From Carnegiea gigantea (lineage: Eukaryota > Streptophyta > Magnoliopsida > Caryophyllales > Cactaceae), in NCBI GenBank assembly GCA_029747015.1, contig JAKOGI010001550.1:62001-126000 (forward strand): 64,000 nt of DNA, in the 5' to 3' direction. Both the position numbers and the translations under genes were made by a program. Below, one piece after another: positions 1 to 10,210 of this stretch. Under the pieces are notes generated by a model, which made no database searches, had not been told where the DNA came from, and saw only the letters and a list, made by a program, of their open reading frames with translations. The number at the start of each line of letters is the position of its first letter. The first letter of the stretch is position 1.

Positions 1-525
1 GCTAGGTTTAGTGTTGTTGATGCATGCTTTGCATCAGAAAATACTTTACAGGAGGTGCATGATTTAGTTGAGACTCTTTTTTAAGGGTCATGTGATGTTT
101 TTATGCATGAGGAGTATCTTAGCCTTGGTTTTGATAATATTGTTCTCCCTAATCCCTTTAATCATTCCCGTGTTTCAACTCTTTGTTCCTTACCCTCTCC
201 TTCCCATAAGTATTAAATTAATGTGACCATTGATTATCCTATGATTTTTGATGCTAATGTTGATTTGGGCTATGTGGTCAAAATATTTAATATGCTTGGT
301 GGGAATGCTAATAATTTTATGCCACTACGGTGCTCTAGTCGGTTTAATGCCTCGCTTAATCCATATTATATGTACCTAGAGGACTTGCTTAGGAAAATCA
401 CGTGGACTACAGTCTTCATTCCTTCCTATGATTTTTCTATGGACATTGATAAGGCTAAGAGGATGGTTAATGTCTTTGGAACAATTTTGGTCATTAGCTG
501 TTACCTTTTATTTTCTAAATTGTAG
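1..525 (+). pseudogene. Gag-like remnant of a non-autonomous Athila-like element (truncated)
   Basis: Plus-strand reading resembles, in the opposite orientation, the minus-strand gag-like remnant at 4345-4960. Shared stretches include VDACFASENTL versus TDACLESEDTL, LGYVVKIFNMLGGN versus LGYEDNIFNVLGGN, and LRKITWTT versus LPRKITWTT, and both end in LLFSKL. The 5' part with the zinc knuckle lies outside the window. Stops (for example near position 82) and a frame change near 220 break it; the longest open stretch is 223-525. No known enzyme domain is visible. It is best read as the C-terminal part of a gag-like protein of a non-autonomous LTR element; function beyond that is unknown. Confidence 0.6.
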
Positions 526-939
526 TTCCAGGAGTTTGATAAGCTCCTGCGTGTTTTAATGATGCCTGCTTTCTTGACTCGAGTCTTGAAGATATGCTGG
601 AGTGGCTGATGCTTGATGTGCCTTGGTTATTACACGGCTGCACAGCTTAGGTGCGCTATGCACCAAACATACTGAGATCGTTATGTTTTTACTCCTTCCC
701 TTCTCTTACTTTCTTTCCTTTGAATAATGATGCTTTATCCAAGCATAGGGGAAGGATAGTTTCTATGTTTTCTATTTCAGTTATTAGTTTGCATACATTT
801 TTGATCATATAATTTTCAGTTTCTTTTTGTTTGCATGTTGCATTTAGTTGATTTCTAGGTTTGCATAGTGGATTGCATGAAGGGATGATGTGGGTTGGTT
901 TGAGATAACCTCTAATGATGTTTTTGCTAAGCAAACTAA
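526..939 (+). other. 3' noncoding part of the same truncated Athila-like fragment
   Basis: This stretch matches the complement of about 3930-4340. It contains the motif AATAATGATGCTTTATCC followed by AGCATAGGGGAAGG (about 724-755), a decayed version of the purine-rich signal downstream of coding sequence in Athila-type elements. Similarity stops at about 935-940, where sequence in the opposite orientation (an LTR end) begins, so this is a rearrangement or nested-insertion junction. The minus-strand open reading at 689-934 mirrors the one at 3773-4039 plus and is not a gene. Confidence 0.5.
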
Positions 940-972
940 CCTTGTAATGATGTATACATTAAGCGCTTATTA
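940..972 (-). repeat. Terminal stub of an Athila-like LTR
   Basis: AATGATGTATACATTAAGC and the following CTTATTA match the right-hand end of the LTR at 1027-2383, which ends ATTTATCA. Only about 33 bp remain. It is followed at once by the polypurine-tract complement (973-986), as expected if this is the start, on the minus strand, of a 3' LTR whose remainder was lost at the junction near 935. Confidence 0.6.
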
Positions 973-986
973 AACTCTCCCATGCT
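973..986 (-). promoter_or_regulatory. Polypurine tract (plus-strand primer), decayed
   Basis: AACTCTCCCATGCT is the complement of a purine tract AGCATGGGAGAGTT directly beside the LTR stub. It matches the better preserved tract at 2384-2397. Confidence 0.55.
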
Positions 987-1003
987 TAAACCACTAGATA
1001 GAT

Positions 1004-1020
1004 TAGTCCCCGGCAACACA
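1004..1020 (-). promoter_or_regulatory. Primer-binding site remnant, tRNA-Asp type
   Basis: TAGTCCCCGGCAACACA resembles the 3' end of plant tRNA-Asp (CCCCGGCAACGGCGCCA) up to the GGCGCC part, which is lost. It sits 6 nt from the LTR edge at 1027, as in the better site at 5471-5489. Only about 17 bp separate it from the polypurine tract at 973-986, so almost the whole interior of this copy is deleted. Confidence 0.6.
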
Positions 1021-1026
1021 AAAATT

Positions 1027-2383
1027 TGATAGGTCCGCAAGTGCACGGTGGCATTGTAGTGCATCAAGATCAATCCCACAGAGACTAGATTGATCTATTA
1101 GGCTATATCCTCTCAAGATATGCTAGGTGAATCTGAACTTTAGATTGATAAAAATGTGAAGATAAAGAAACGATTATAACTAATTCAAGGGGTTTTAATT
1201 TAACAACTTCTAATTCACTAATTTTAAATCAATTAAGGAGAAAACGATTAAAAATTCATGTAGTTATGAAAGTTGATTGCATCAAAATGATGAACATATG
1301 CTTTTCTCTAATCGGTTAATTTCGAGGACTTGTAATCTCCCCAAAAATTTAGTCTCTCTTTAACTCAATCAAAATTGCCTAAACTAAGCAAAGTCATTGT
1401 TTTGAACTAATTTGTCTTAATCTAACTTCATTATCTTTGATTACTTTGTAGTCCTCCTAATATGCAAATCTCTCTTTCGAGATGACATTATGTTAGGTCT
1501 TATCAAGCCATCCAACAATCAAATGTCACTTTTCAGTTTTTTACCCGATTGCTTCAATTATGCAAGTAAACGTTAACCAAAAATCCGCCCACAACATGAA
1601 TAACACTTGATAGAACGAAATTAGACCAATCATGAAGATAAATACAATTCTTTTGATTAAAATATGATCCAACAATACTTTCATAAGCTACTAAATCCCT
1701 AGATAAAAAATTAAACTACTCACGCATGATTAAATTAAACATCTAAGTACTCTAATATGATAAATCTAAAGAGAAATGAGAAGAGAAGAGAGAAGAGTTT
1801 ACTCAATCAAAATGCATGCATGAATCTTTCGAATGCAGAGCCCGATCCTGCTTTCCCGCGAATCTTCTTCCTCTACTTACTCTCCCTCACTCTAAAATAA
1901 AATCTAAATCTAACTAGATGGCGAGAAGAATGACGGATTGAGATGATGGGTATTGAAATGAGGGTGAGAGCCCCTTTTATAGCAAAGCTGCTAGATGTCG
2001 AACAGCCACGCAAACAAATGGCATTAAAAACTGCTTGAAAGTTGAAAAGCCGCAAGAGATTAAATAGTCTCGCAGGAGAAAGAGACACCACGGACCATGG
2101 CATCCACCACGGACTAACCGTGGTCAGCTCAGCCTAGGTGTTCTTCTATTCTTCTCTTCCTTCCACGGGCAAGGTGACTAGGAGGCAACCGTCGGGAGTC
2201 GAAATACACTCAATTAGAGTCAAAGCAAGGACAAAAAGGTCTAGAATCCTATAAAACATAGAAAAGAACCATACCCTAGCATAAAATGGGAAAAGGAGTA
2301 TAAATTATCACATAAAGCATATAAGTTGCCCTAAAAATCTAGCAAAATGACCCTAAAATGATGTATACATTAAGCATTTATCA
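1027..2383 (-). repeat. Athila-like LTR (LTR A)
   Basis: The repeat starts TGATAGGTCCGCAAG and ends TAAGCATTTATCA, so it has the TG...CA edges and TGATA/TATCA inverted ends also seen at 5496-6729. The two are clearly homologous along their length but carry many substitutions and indels. A polypurine tract lies just outside its right edge and a primer-site remnant outside its left edge, so on the minus strand it acts both as the 3' LTR of the element to the right and as the 5' LTR of a collapsed element to the left. Around 2086-2125 it carries the CCACGG/CCGTGG motif shared by the related LTRs in the window. Confidence 0.85.
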
Positions 2384-2422
2384 AACTCCCCCATGCTGAA
2401 ACTGTTGCTTGTCCTCAAGCAA
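2384..2422 (-). promoter_or_regulatory. Polypurine tract with adjacent hairpin
   Basis: The complement of 2384-2397 is AGCATGGGGGAGTT, a clean purine tract next to the LTR start. Seven bases inside it lies TTGCTTGTCCTCAAGCAA (2405-2422), a 7-bp perfect inverted repeat around a 4-nt loop. The tract primes plus-strand DNA synthesis in LTR elements; a role for the hairpin is inference. Confidence 0.7.
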
Positions 2423-4344
2423 ACACTAAATAAAATCGACGAAGGGAAATGCTTCTTAGGACTCAAAACGGTAATAACCTCCTTCAAGTAGGCAAGCCAT
2501 GGCATATCGCAAGTAAGAATGCCAATCAATAGCAACCACGCATATTATGCAAAACATTTCAAAATCAGAAGAAGGTGAATGGTTTTCAGAGAAGTACATG
2601 ACCACAAGCTCAGCATCAAAGTTGATCACCCTAAGGAACCACAAAGTATATCATGCAAGCACATGGAATTGAATAGAGCCCAATGGATTGGTAGAACCTT
2701 ACTTTTGGGAAATGTGAACCACTACCGCTCATGTGTTCAAAATATAACATAAGTTCACTCAAGACTTATTTCAAAGATGCAATCTATCATATCCTTGCAA
2801 AGACTCTCAAATTCTCCACCATTAAAATGCAATGTGCATAAGATAATCAAGAGGACTTTACTTGAGTTGTAATGTGGGCTAAAAAGGCTTAAGGGTAAGA
2901 AGTGGACAAATGCATTTGGGTAATGTGGAGCTACTTAACCAAGTAACTAGGGAGCAACCAATCAAAACACTAAGAAACCTTGAAGCTCACTAACACTCCA
3001 AACCTCAAAATATAATGTACATACCCTAGTGAACCATGTGGGAAATGAGTTGATAAAGAGAGGAAGTCAAGCTATTTACATATCCAATGCCAACCACGGA
3101 GGTTTTTTTCTGGTTTTTTTTGTTTTTCCTTTTTTTTCCCTTTTTTTAATGTTTTTCTCTCTTTTTTCAATTTTTTTAAAATAACTTTTGTTTCTTTTTT
3201 TTTTGGTGTTTTTTTTTGGGAAATAAAATGAAAATTACAACTACTAAAAGGCATAGGATCACGAACTATCAACTGACAACCGAATATATATACATAGAAA
3301 CCCTATACAGGAGGGAACAAAAGCAAATGCTCAATATCATCCATCCCTAAAAAAGACAACATACCAAAATCACGTTAAACTCAATTACCCCCAAAACTAC
3401 CCACTAGAAAAATGAAGTGATGCTCCATAGGCTTGGCTTAAAGGTAGGAACATGTGTTTGACCATGGGTTAATATGAAGGGATCACAACAAAGAAAGATG
3501 TAAGCTCAAAGGTGCTAACAAAGGGGAACTATCATGTAATACAAGGGTGGGCTATTTGGCTATGTGGCTAAAATGGTCAAAGAAAGGAATGCCTCTACCA
3601 TGTCATCAACTATGTACATGCCAATATGGTTTTGAATAAGATTTTAGGCAAGTTCTACAGATGTAACATGGAAGAGTCACACGCATAGAAGATCCATGAG
3701 ACTAAATATAATGAATTATTCTAAATCAGGCTCAAAATCTCACAGGATATCTACCAAAATCTCATTAAGCTCATGAAATGGCTCCATGTACGAACATTAG
3801 TTTTAATAACTCAGAGGGATAGCAAACTTTTCAATCAAGACAAGTTTCAAACAAAAAATATTCATAAAACCTTCACAAATTTTAACACCACAAGGTTTAC
3901 ACATCAAAAGTTACTCAAGCTTATGAAAGATATCATACCTAGTAAAAGCATCATCAAAGGTTATCCCAAACCAATCCACACCATCCCTTCTTGCAATCCT
4001 ATATGTAAACCTAAAAATCAACTAAATGCAACATATTAATGCAAATGAAAAGAAACCTAAAACTATATGCTCTAATAAGTATGCAAACTAATAACTGAAA
4101 TAAAAACATAGAAACTATCCTCCCCCCTTGCTTAGATAAAGTATTATTATTGAAAGGAAAGAAACTTAGATGAGGGGAACAAAAGAAAACAATCTCAGTA
4201 GGTTAGATGCAGAGTGCACCTAAGCTATGCGGCCTCGTAATAGCCGGAGCACATGGAGCATCAGCCACTCCAGCACGTTGTCAAGACACGACTCATCAAA
4301 TCAGAAGCCATTAAGACCCGCAAAAGCTTATCAAACTCCTGGGA
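2423..4344 (-). other. Noncoding 3' region of element Y
   Basis: No supported coding sequence. It holds a T-rich low-complexity stretch (about 3100-3210) and, at about 4113-4160, the complement of the AATAATACTTTATC...AGCAAGGGGGGAGG motif that corresponds to 724-755 in the inverted fragment. The part from about 3930 to 4340 matches the complement of 526-930. Short open frames here (2353-2535, 2456-2644, 3072-3272, 3773-4039) have no family resemblance. Confidence 0.5.
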
Positions 4345-5230
4345 TCACAATTTAGAAAATAAAAGATAAGGGGCAACAACTAAAATCACACTAAAGGCAA
4401 CAAGTATCCTCTTAACCTTATCAAAACCCATAGAAAAATCATAGGAGTGATTAAAAAATGTAGTCCATGTGATTTTTCTAGGCAAGTCTTCTAGGCTTAT
4501 ACAGTAAGGATCAATGGAGGGATCACACCCTCTAAAGTAACCTAGCGAAAGAAAATTATCAACATTCCCACCAAGCACATTAAATATGTTATCCTCATAG
4601 CCCAAATCATTACTAGCATCGCAAATCATAGGATTTTCTATGGGCATGTCAATGAAATACTTAGGGGAAGGAGATGGTAATGAATAAATAGGTGAAACAC
4701 GAAAATGAACAAGGGGATTAGGGAGATCATTATTATCAGAATCAAAGCTAGGAGACTATTCATGCATAAACACATCACATGACCCTTCCAAAAAGTCTCA
4801 ACTAGATCATGCATCTCCTCTAAAGTATCTTCTGATTCTAAACATGCATCAGTAACATCAATCCTAGCATCAAACCCAAAAGGCTTACTCGCCTTGAGCC
4901 CTGTGCACTGAGCTAAAGGAAATAATGAATCAGGTAAGGTCAAGACAACATCAGTATTGTCCCCAGGTGATACAAAGTCAAGTTATGTATAGCACGTATA
5001 ATAAGGACACAAATTATTTTCATGGTTGGAAGATTTACACAACTCACACCAAAAAGGAGCATAATAAGATCTAGCATAAAATGCACAAGGATCAGGAAAT
5101 GAATATCTAGAGATACGACAAGCCTTCTCAAATTCAAATAAATGCTAAGCAATCCACTCAAGCAAATACCATGTCTCATCGACATTTTTAGCAAGAAAGC
5201 CCTAATACTCCAAAAGAACTTGGGTTTCAC
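4345..5230 (-). pseudogene. Gag-like protein with CCHC zinc knuckle, element Y
   Basis: One minus-strand frame (codons ending at 5060, 5057 and so on) gives a zinc knuckle C-x2-C-x4-H-x4-C, read CELCKSSNHENNLC, encoded at 5007-5048. Upstream in the same frame are FLAKNVDETWYLLEWIA and the FEFEKACRISRYS segment; downstream are DVVLTLPDSLFPLAQ and then, after a frame change, the segment 4647-4345 shared with 223-525. TAG or TAA codons interrupt it near 5142 and 4983. CCHC knuckles of this spacing bind RNA in retroelement gag proteins. No capsid-type domain could be recognised, and no enzyme follows. The open readings starting at 5230 and 4943 are wrong-frame or non-ATG starts. Confidence 0.6.
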
Positions 5231-5470
5231 AATTCACACCCTAATCAATAATATCTAAAATTTTCCATTTACCCACACAATAACCGCATTGAGCAAGAAA
5301 AGCATTTAAACGCTTAAAATACCTCCAAAATAATTCATGCTTAAATTAGGGAAAATAAAAAATTGTCATTGTTTTTTTAAATTTTTTTAATTTACAATTT
5401 TTTTAATTTTTTTAAAGAAAAATAAAATGCGTAGTCAAAGCTATCAGGAAAAGCCCAATATTTGTCACTA
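5231..5470 (-). other. Leader between primer site and gag-like remnant of element Y
   Basis: A short AT-rich leader with a T/A homopolymer-rich stretch at about 5365-5425. No gene seen. Confidence 0.4.
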
Positions 5471-5489
5471 ATCCCCGGCAATGGCGCCA
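5471..5489 (-). promoter_or_regulatory. Primer-binding site, tRNA-Asp
   Basis: ATCCCCGGCAATGGCGCCA equals the 3' end of plant tRNA-Asp (ATCCCCGGCAACGGCGCCA) except for one C-to-T change. On the minus strand it is the complement that primes first-strand synthesis. It lies 6 nt from the LTR edge at 5496. It is not a tRNA gene because no cloverleaf precedes it. Confidence 0.85.
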
Positions 5490-5495
5490 AAAATT

Positions 5496-6729
5496 TGATA
5501 GGCCCTGAAGCGCACGGTGGTGTTGTAGTACATCAAGGTTGATCCCACAAAGGCTAGGTTGATATATTGGGCTATATTCCCTCAAGATATGCTAGGTGAA
5601 TCCAAATTTGGGAATGAAATTTAACTAATCTACTGTCTAATCTAATGTGCAATCAATGAAGGAATTCAATCTAAGCAAGCAATTTTCCAACTCAAGAATT
5701 AACCAAGCACCTTTTCTTTAGATGGGTAATTCCAAAATCAATAATCGATTTATCAAACCCCTCTTTCAAGGGGGAATGAAATTCTTAAATGTAATCAACT
5801 ACCATTTCTCAAGGGTTTTTGATTAATCTAAGACCATTAAAAATGCGATTATCAAATTTAGAGGTTTCTTAAACGGTGAGTCTTTCCCAAGATCACACCC
5901 ATTTAAGTCGAATCTTAGTTTTCCAACATTCTAGTATCACCTTTCAGGTTTTCACCATATGTTTAAAACAAGCAAGAAATTGATCAAGTTCCCTACTCGC
6001 AAATCAACATCTAAAACTCAATCGAATAGGCCCAACAAATCTAAAGCACTTTTAGATGAAAACAAGAATTGACTCAATCACAACAATTCAACTCAATTCC
6101 AAGATTAACAATCTAAACTTAACATGAGAATCAACAATAATCTAAAAGCATAAAAACACAAACAGAAAAGAGAAGAGGAGGGAGAGGAATTGCTCAGCCG
6201 ATGCATGCTTGAACTGTCATTGCAAACCTGATCCAAAATCCTTGCAATCTTCACCTTCAACTTGCTCTCATCTCTCTCTAATCTAAAATCCTAATCTACT
6301 TAGGGAGAGGAAAAGGAACGGATGAGGTGATGGTCTGTTTTCTACTACTGAGGGACGCCCTCTTTATAGGAAAACCCAATCAACCTCAGCCACATGATGA
6401 GAGAAAACGAAGAGATTAGCAGTTATGTTTCCACCATGAACCGTGGCATCCACCACGGGCTGATCGTGGTTCTGGCTGGAATTCAAATTTTTGTGTTCTA
6501 GCATTTTTCCACGGGCATAGCAACTTAAGGACAGCCATGGTAAGTCAAAATACATCTAAATAAAGGTCAAATGCTGGGTCAAATGGTTCAAAATCATGTA
6601 AAACACATCAAACAACCAAACCCAATCATAAAATGAGAAAAGAGTGTAAACTACAATATAAAGCAAATAATTGTCCCTAAAAATGGGGGAAAATGACCCA
6701 AAAACAATATATACGTTAAGTACTTATCA
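5496..6729 (-). repeat. Athila-like LTR (LTR B, 5' LTR of element Y)
   Basis: The 1234-bp repeat starts TGATAGGCCCTGAAG and ends AGTACTTATCA. It is homologous to 1027-2383 along its length (for example CTCAAGATATGCTAGGTGAATC in both). It carries the CCACGG-type motif at about 6430-6472. Its outer edge abuts the tandem repeat at 6730. Confidence 0.85.
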
Positions 6730-7039
6730 CTTACAGATCAGGCAAACTTATTTTCCCTATGTCGCTCGAGTAGTAGATCTTCTTGCGAGTTAGGCAGACT
6801 TATTTTTCTAGTATTGATGAAGTAATGGACCTTCTCGTTGGTCAAGCAAACATATTGTTTCTATGTTGTTGGAGTAGCGGACCGTCTTATGGGTCAAGCA
6901 GACCTATTTTACTTGTGTCGCTGGAGTATCGAATCTTTTTACCGATCATGCAAACTTCTAAGTTTTTCTTATTTTCTCGTTGTAGATGGACTAGCAAATC
7001 TTTTTGCTGATGAAACTGATTTCTTTGAGGAAATGTCGG
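6730..7039 (+). repeat. Tandem repeat, period about 52 bp, degenerate
   Basis: Successive units begin GATCAGGCAAACTT, GAGTTAGGCAGACTT, GGTCAAGCAAACAT, GGTCAAGCAGACCT and GATCATGCAAACTT, and most contain a TCGCTGGAGTAG-like centre followed by ACCTTCTT. Counted lengths are about 51, 53, 52, 52 and 65 bases, so roughly five units plus a tail. The open frames 6783-7010 and 6838-7047 are repeat-derived. The array is cut on the left by LTR B (6729) and on the right by the Athila-1 insertion (7045). By position it belongs to the 3' untranslated part of element H, where Tat elements are known to carry tandem repeats. Confidence 0.8.
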
Positions 7040-7044
7040 GACTG

Positions 7045-8275
7045 TGATATACGTTTAGAGTGCACTTCACTTTGGGGTCATTTTGTTGAACTTTTATGGA
7101 GAATTGTGAACTTCATGTTATAATCTACTCTCCTTTTCCCGTTTTATGTGTGGATATAGTTCTTCTATGTGTTTTACAGGTTTTTGGACCTTTTTACCCT
7201 TACTTTGAACCCAATTGAGCGTGTTTTGACTCCCCGTATGCGCCCCTAAGTCACCATGCCTGTAGAGAAGAAAGAAGAACCAGAGAATGCTGAGATAAAG
7301 GCAACCGCAGGACCTCCATGGTGAACTTCAAACTGCTTGCTTCTTTGTCTTCCCTTATCTTGTGGCTGGAACGGGCGAGTTCATGCTTAAATAGGGCTTT
7401 TTTTAGCTACAAAAGGGGGAGACATAGAAAGCCAAGGCATCTAACACTCACTACTATCATTAGTTTTAGGGCTTTTCAAGTTTTCTTTACAATAAGAGAG
7501 GGAATTTTAGTGGAAGATTAGCACTTGGAGGCTTGGAGCTTAGGAAGCCGTTAAAGACCACCACAGCTGCTAAGTTTTCTTCCCCTTCTAACCTCTTTTT
7601 AAGCTTTTATTTAGGCGCTGATTATTTCAATTATGTGTGAGTAGTTTTTCTTAATCTAGGGACTTTTTAGCCAAAGTATTGATGTTGCATCTCCAATTTT
7701 CAGTATTTGTGCTTTATCGAAATTGGTTTGATTGAATTCTATCTTGTGGATGAATGATTGCGAGTAAATTGTAGCCAGCTTTGCTTACATGCACTAGATA
7801 GGTGAGTAAAGTATTAAAAGGAGGAACTCACCATCAATAAGCCAAAACTTAATTTAGCAACTATTTAAAAGAGAATTTTTGGTTGAGAGGAGAATTCTAG
7901 CAATAAAGAATCCATAACCAAGACTAAACCAAGGACATTTGAAAGAATATTAATTGGGTTAGTTTAGGCAATTCAATTTTCTTTGAAAGAAAAGATTCAA
8001 TTCTTAGATCAATTGCACTCTTTTGAATCATCCAATCTAGATTAAGTGCATATTTAAATCCAAGGATCCAAGTCTTTACTAGGCGAAATAATTCCCTAGA
8101 TGTTTTTAATCCGATTGAATTTCCATTAGTTAAATTGTGATAGTTGAGACAACCTATTGAAAATTTAGTTGCTTAGCCTTTTATAATAGGTTAAAACTTA
8201 GTAGATTACAGTTGGTCTCCGTGGGATCGATACTAAAACTATACTGCAACAACCATGCGCTGGTGGTAGTAATCA
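7045..8275 (+). repeat. 5' LTR of Athila-1
   Basis: The 1231-bp repeat starts TGATATACGTTTAGAGTGC and ends TGGTAGTAATCA. It aligns throughout with 14809-16062, sharing for example GAATTGTGAACTTCATG versus GAATTATGAACATCATG and TGATTGAATTCTATCTTGTGG-type text near 7730 and 15510. Its start is related to the LTRs of element Y and the solo LTRs at 36268 and 51950. The motif region at 7310-7325 is a decayed CCATGG/CCGTGG block. Confidence 0.9.
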
Positions 8276-8281
8276 TATTTT

Positions 8282-8299
8282 TTACGCCGTTGCTGAGGA
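8282..8299 (+). promoter_or_regulatory. Primer-binding site, tRNA-Asp type (decayed)
   Basis: TTACGCCGTTGCTGAGGA differs at 4 of 18 positions from TGGCGCCGTTGCCGGGGA, the complement of the tRNA-Asp 3' end. It lies 6 nt downstream of the LTR end, as in the minus-strand elements. Confidence 0.75.
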
Positions 8300-8550
8300 A
8301 CAATTTTTGGATATTGAGTTCGCCAGTTTAGATTGACTAAGTATTTTTTATCTTTTTTATTTTTTATTTTTTGTATTTTCTTGATTGGTGTTGGTAGTGT
8401 TTTGTGGTGATATTTGCAGGATCTTGTAACTTATACGCAAAATCCCTTCCTCATTAAATTTGATCTAAAAATAGAAAGAACTTTTCGCTCTAGGAGAAAG
8501 AAGTTAAAGCCAGAGGAGTAAAGAGCCAAAGCTCAAGAGCATCTTCAACG
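8300..8550 (+). other. Athila-1 leader
   Basis: Leader between primer site and gag start, with a T-rich run (about 8340-8380). No independent gene seen. Confidence 0.4.
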
Positions 8551-10210
8551 ATGGCGGAAGGAGGATATGACCAAAGAAAGACGCTTCGAGATGTTGTCAC
8601 CCTAAGGGTCTAAGGCATCGCCTCTAATATTGCTTGACCCAATGTGGAAGCCCATAACTTCGAGCTTAAATTGTATCTTATTTTCATGGTGTAATACCCC
8701 CAATTTGGAGGCACCCCGCTAGAAGATCCTAACTTACACCTCTCAGTATTCTTAGAGGTATGCGACACATTAAAGCTCAATGACGTTTCTATTAATTTTA
8801 TACGAATCCAGTTATTTCCCTTTTTATTGAGGGACAAGGCAAGAGCGTGGCTACATTTTTTTCCTTCAGGATTCATGACAATGTGGGATGAGCTCACCAA
8901 AGTCTTTCTTATGAAATTCTTTCCTCCTAGCGACACAGCAAGTTTGAGAAACCAAATCAACAATTTTGCTCAGAGGGAGGATAAATCGTTATTTAAAACC
9001 TGGGAGCGTTTTAAGGGCCTATTGAGGCCATGTCTACATCATGACCTTCAACGGTGGATGTTAGTGCAAGCTTTCTACAACGAAATCATGCAATCAATGA
9101 GGTCTACTATAAACACAGCCGCGGGAGGTACACTTATGAACAAGACTGAAGATAAGGCCCACAATCTTTTTGAAGAGATGCTGCTAATGACTACCAATGG
9201 TCTAATGATAGAAGCCAACCTAGGAGGGTTGGAGGGAAGTTAGAAATTAATGTCATCTCTATGCTTTCTGCTCAGGTAGATGCTCTATCTCAAAGGCTAG
9301 AACAATTGAAGTGTTAGGTCAATTAGTTCAAGTAACCTTTCCCCATCATGTGAAATTTATGGGTTAGTTGATCATTTAACTGTGAATTGTCAAGTCGGGA
9401 GTCCATTTACTCAGGATGTTGGTGAACCAGTCGACTATGTCAACCATTTTAATCCTAGATCGACCAATGACCCTTTTTCTAACACCTATAATCTTGGTTG
9501 GAGGAATCACCCTAATTTCTCCTATAGGTCTAATGTCCTTTTTATGCCTCAAATGAATTCTAGACTGCCCCCTGGATTTTAAAGACCACTTTATCCTCCA
9601 CAAACACCTTAAAAATCCAACTTAGAGGCCATAATGGAGAGTTTGCTTTTGGTGTAGCAAAAATAAGATGAGTATATTAAGCAATTAGCCTCTAAGTTTG
9701 ATGTGTTTACTACCCATAATAATATGATAGAAGCTCAAACTACTCAACAAGCTATTACTTCATCTACACCCCAGAGTAGACTTCCTAGTAAGCCCAAGGC
9801 AAATCCGTGTGAGTAGTGTAACTGTGTTACCTTGAAAGGTAGGGTAGAGAAGTCTACGGATATGTAGCTTGAGGAAGGTGGAGAGGTGTCTAGAGCCGAA
9901 AGTGAGGTGAAAAATGTTGAGTTTGAGACCCTACCCTTTGGAAAGGCACATGATGTGGTGGTATTTGAAGAGTTTCCCCCTAAACTTAGAGGCCTAGGTA
10001 GCTTCTCTATTCCTTGTACGGTCGGTCAAGTGAGGATTGATAGGGCCCCGTGTAATCTTGGTGCAAGTGTTAGTCTTATGCCATATTCTATTTTCTAGAA
10101 GCTTGGTTTAGAAGAGTTACAACCAACACCTATTTCACTTCAATTCGAGGATGGTTCCATGAAGTGCCCTTTGGGTATTTTAGAGAATGTTCCCATAAAA
10201 GTATGTGATT
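8551..10210 (+). pseudogene. Athila-1 gag and protease (one frame, several stops)
   Basis: A single frame from ATG 8551 (MAEGGYDQRKTLRDV) can be followed to about 10205 with stops but no frameshift. The capsid-type gag domain covers about 8640-9200, with LHLSVFLEVCDTLKLN-like text, DKARAWLHFFPSG, WDELTKVFLMKFFP and LRNQINNFAQRED. A zinc knuckle position follows at 9350-9391: C-x2-Y-x4-H-x4-C, so its second Cys codon (TGT) has become TAT. The WRNHPNFSYRS segment (about 9500) is typical of the gag C-terminus. The aspartic protease spans about 9985-10180; its active site reads NLGAS where the family has DLGAS, so the catalytic Asp is replaced. Stops lie at about 8608, 8629, 9241 and 9865. Confidence 0.85.

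Larger units (their letters stand above)
1027..6729 (-). mobile_element. Non-autonomous Athila-like LTR retrotransposon (element Y)
   Basis: Reading leftward the order is 5' LTR (6729-5496), tRNA-Asp primer site (5489-5471), short leader, gag-like remnant with CCHC knuckle (about 5230-4345), long noncoding 3' region, polypurine tract (2397-2384) and 3' LTR (2383-1027). The interior is about 3.1 kb, with no protease, RT, RNase H or integrase recognisable, so it must have depended on an autonomous relative. No target duplication can be matched, because the left LTR continues into another collapsed element. The 5' LTR edge at 6729 interrupts the roughly 52-bp tandem repeat of element H. Confidence 0.75.

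Noticed and set aside
5471..5489. tRNA-Asp gene
   Set aside because: Only the 3' end of the tRNA is matched; no acceptor, D or anticodon arms precede it. It is a primer-binding site.
6783..7047. Two overlapping plus-strand ORFs
   Set aside because: They are readings of the 52-bp tandem repeat in two frames.
8610..8963. Minus-strand 117-codon ORF
   Set aside because: Antisense to the Athila-1 gag domain, whose plus-strand reading matches the family in one frame.
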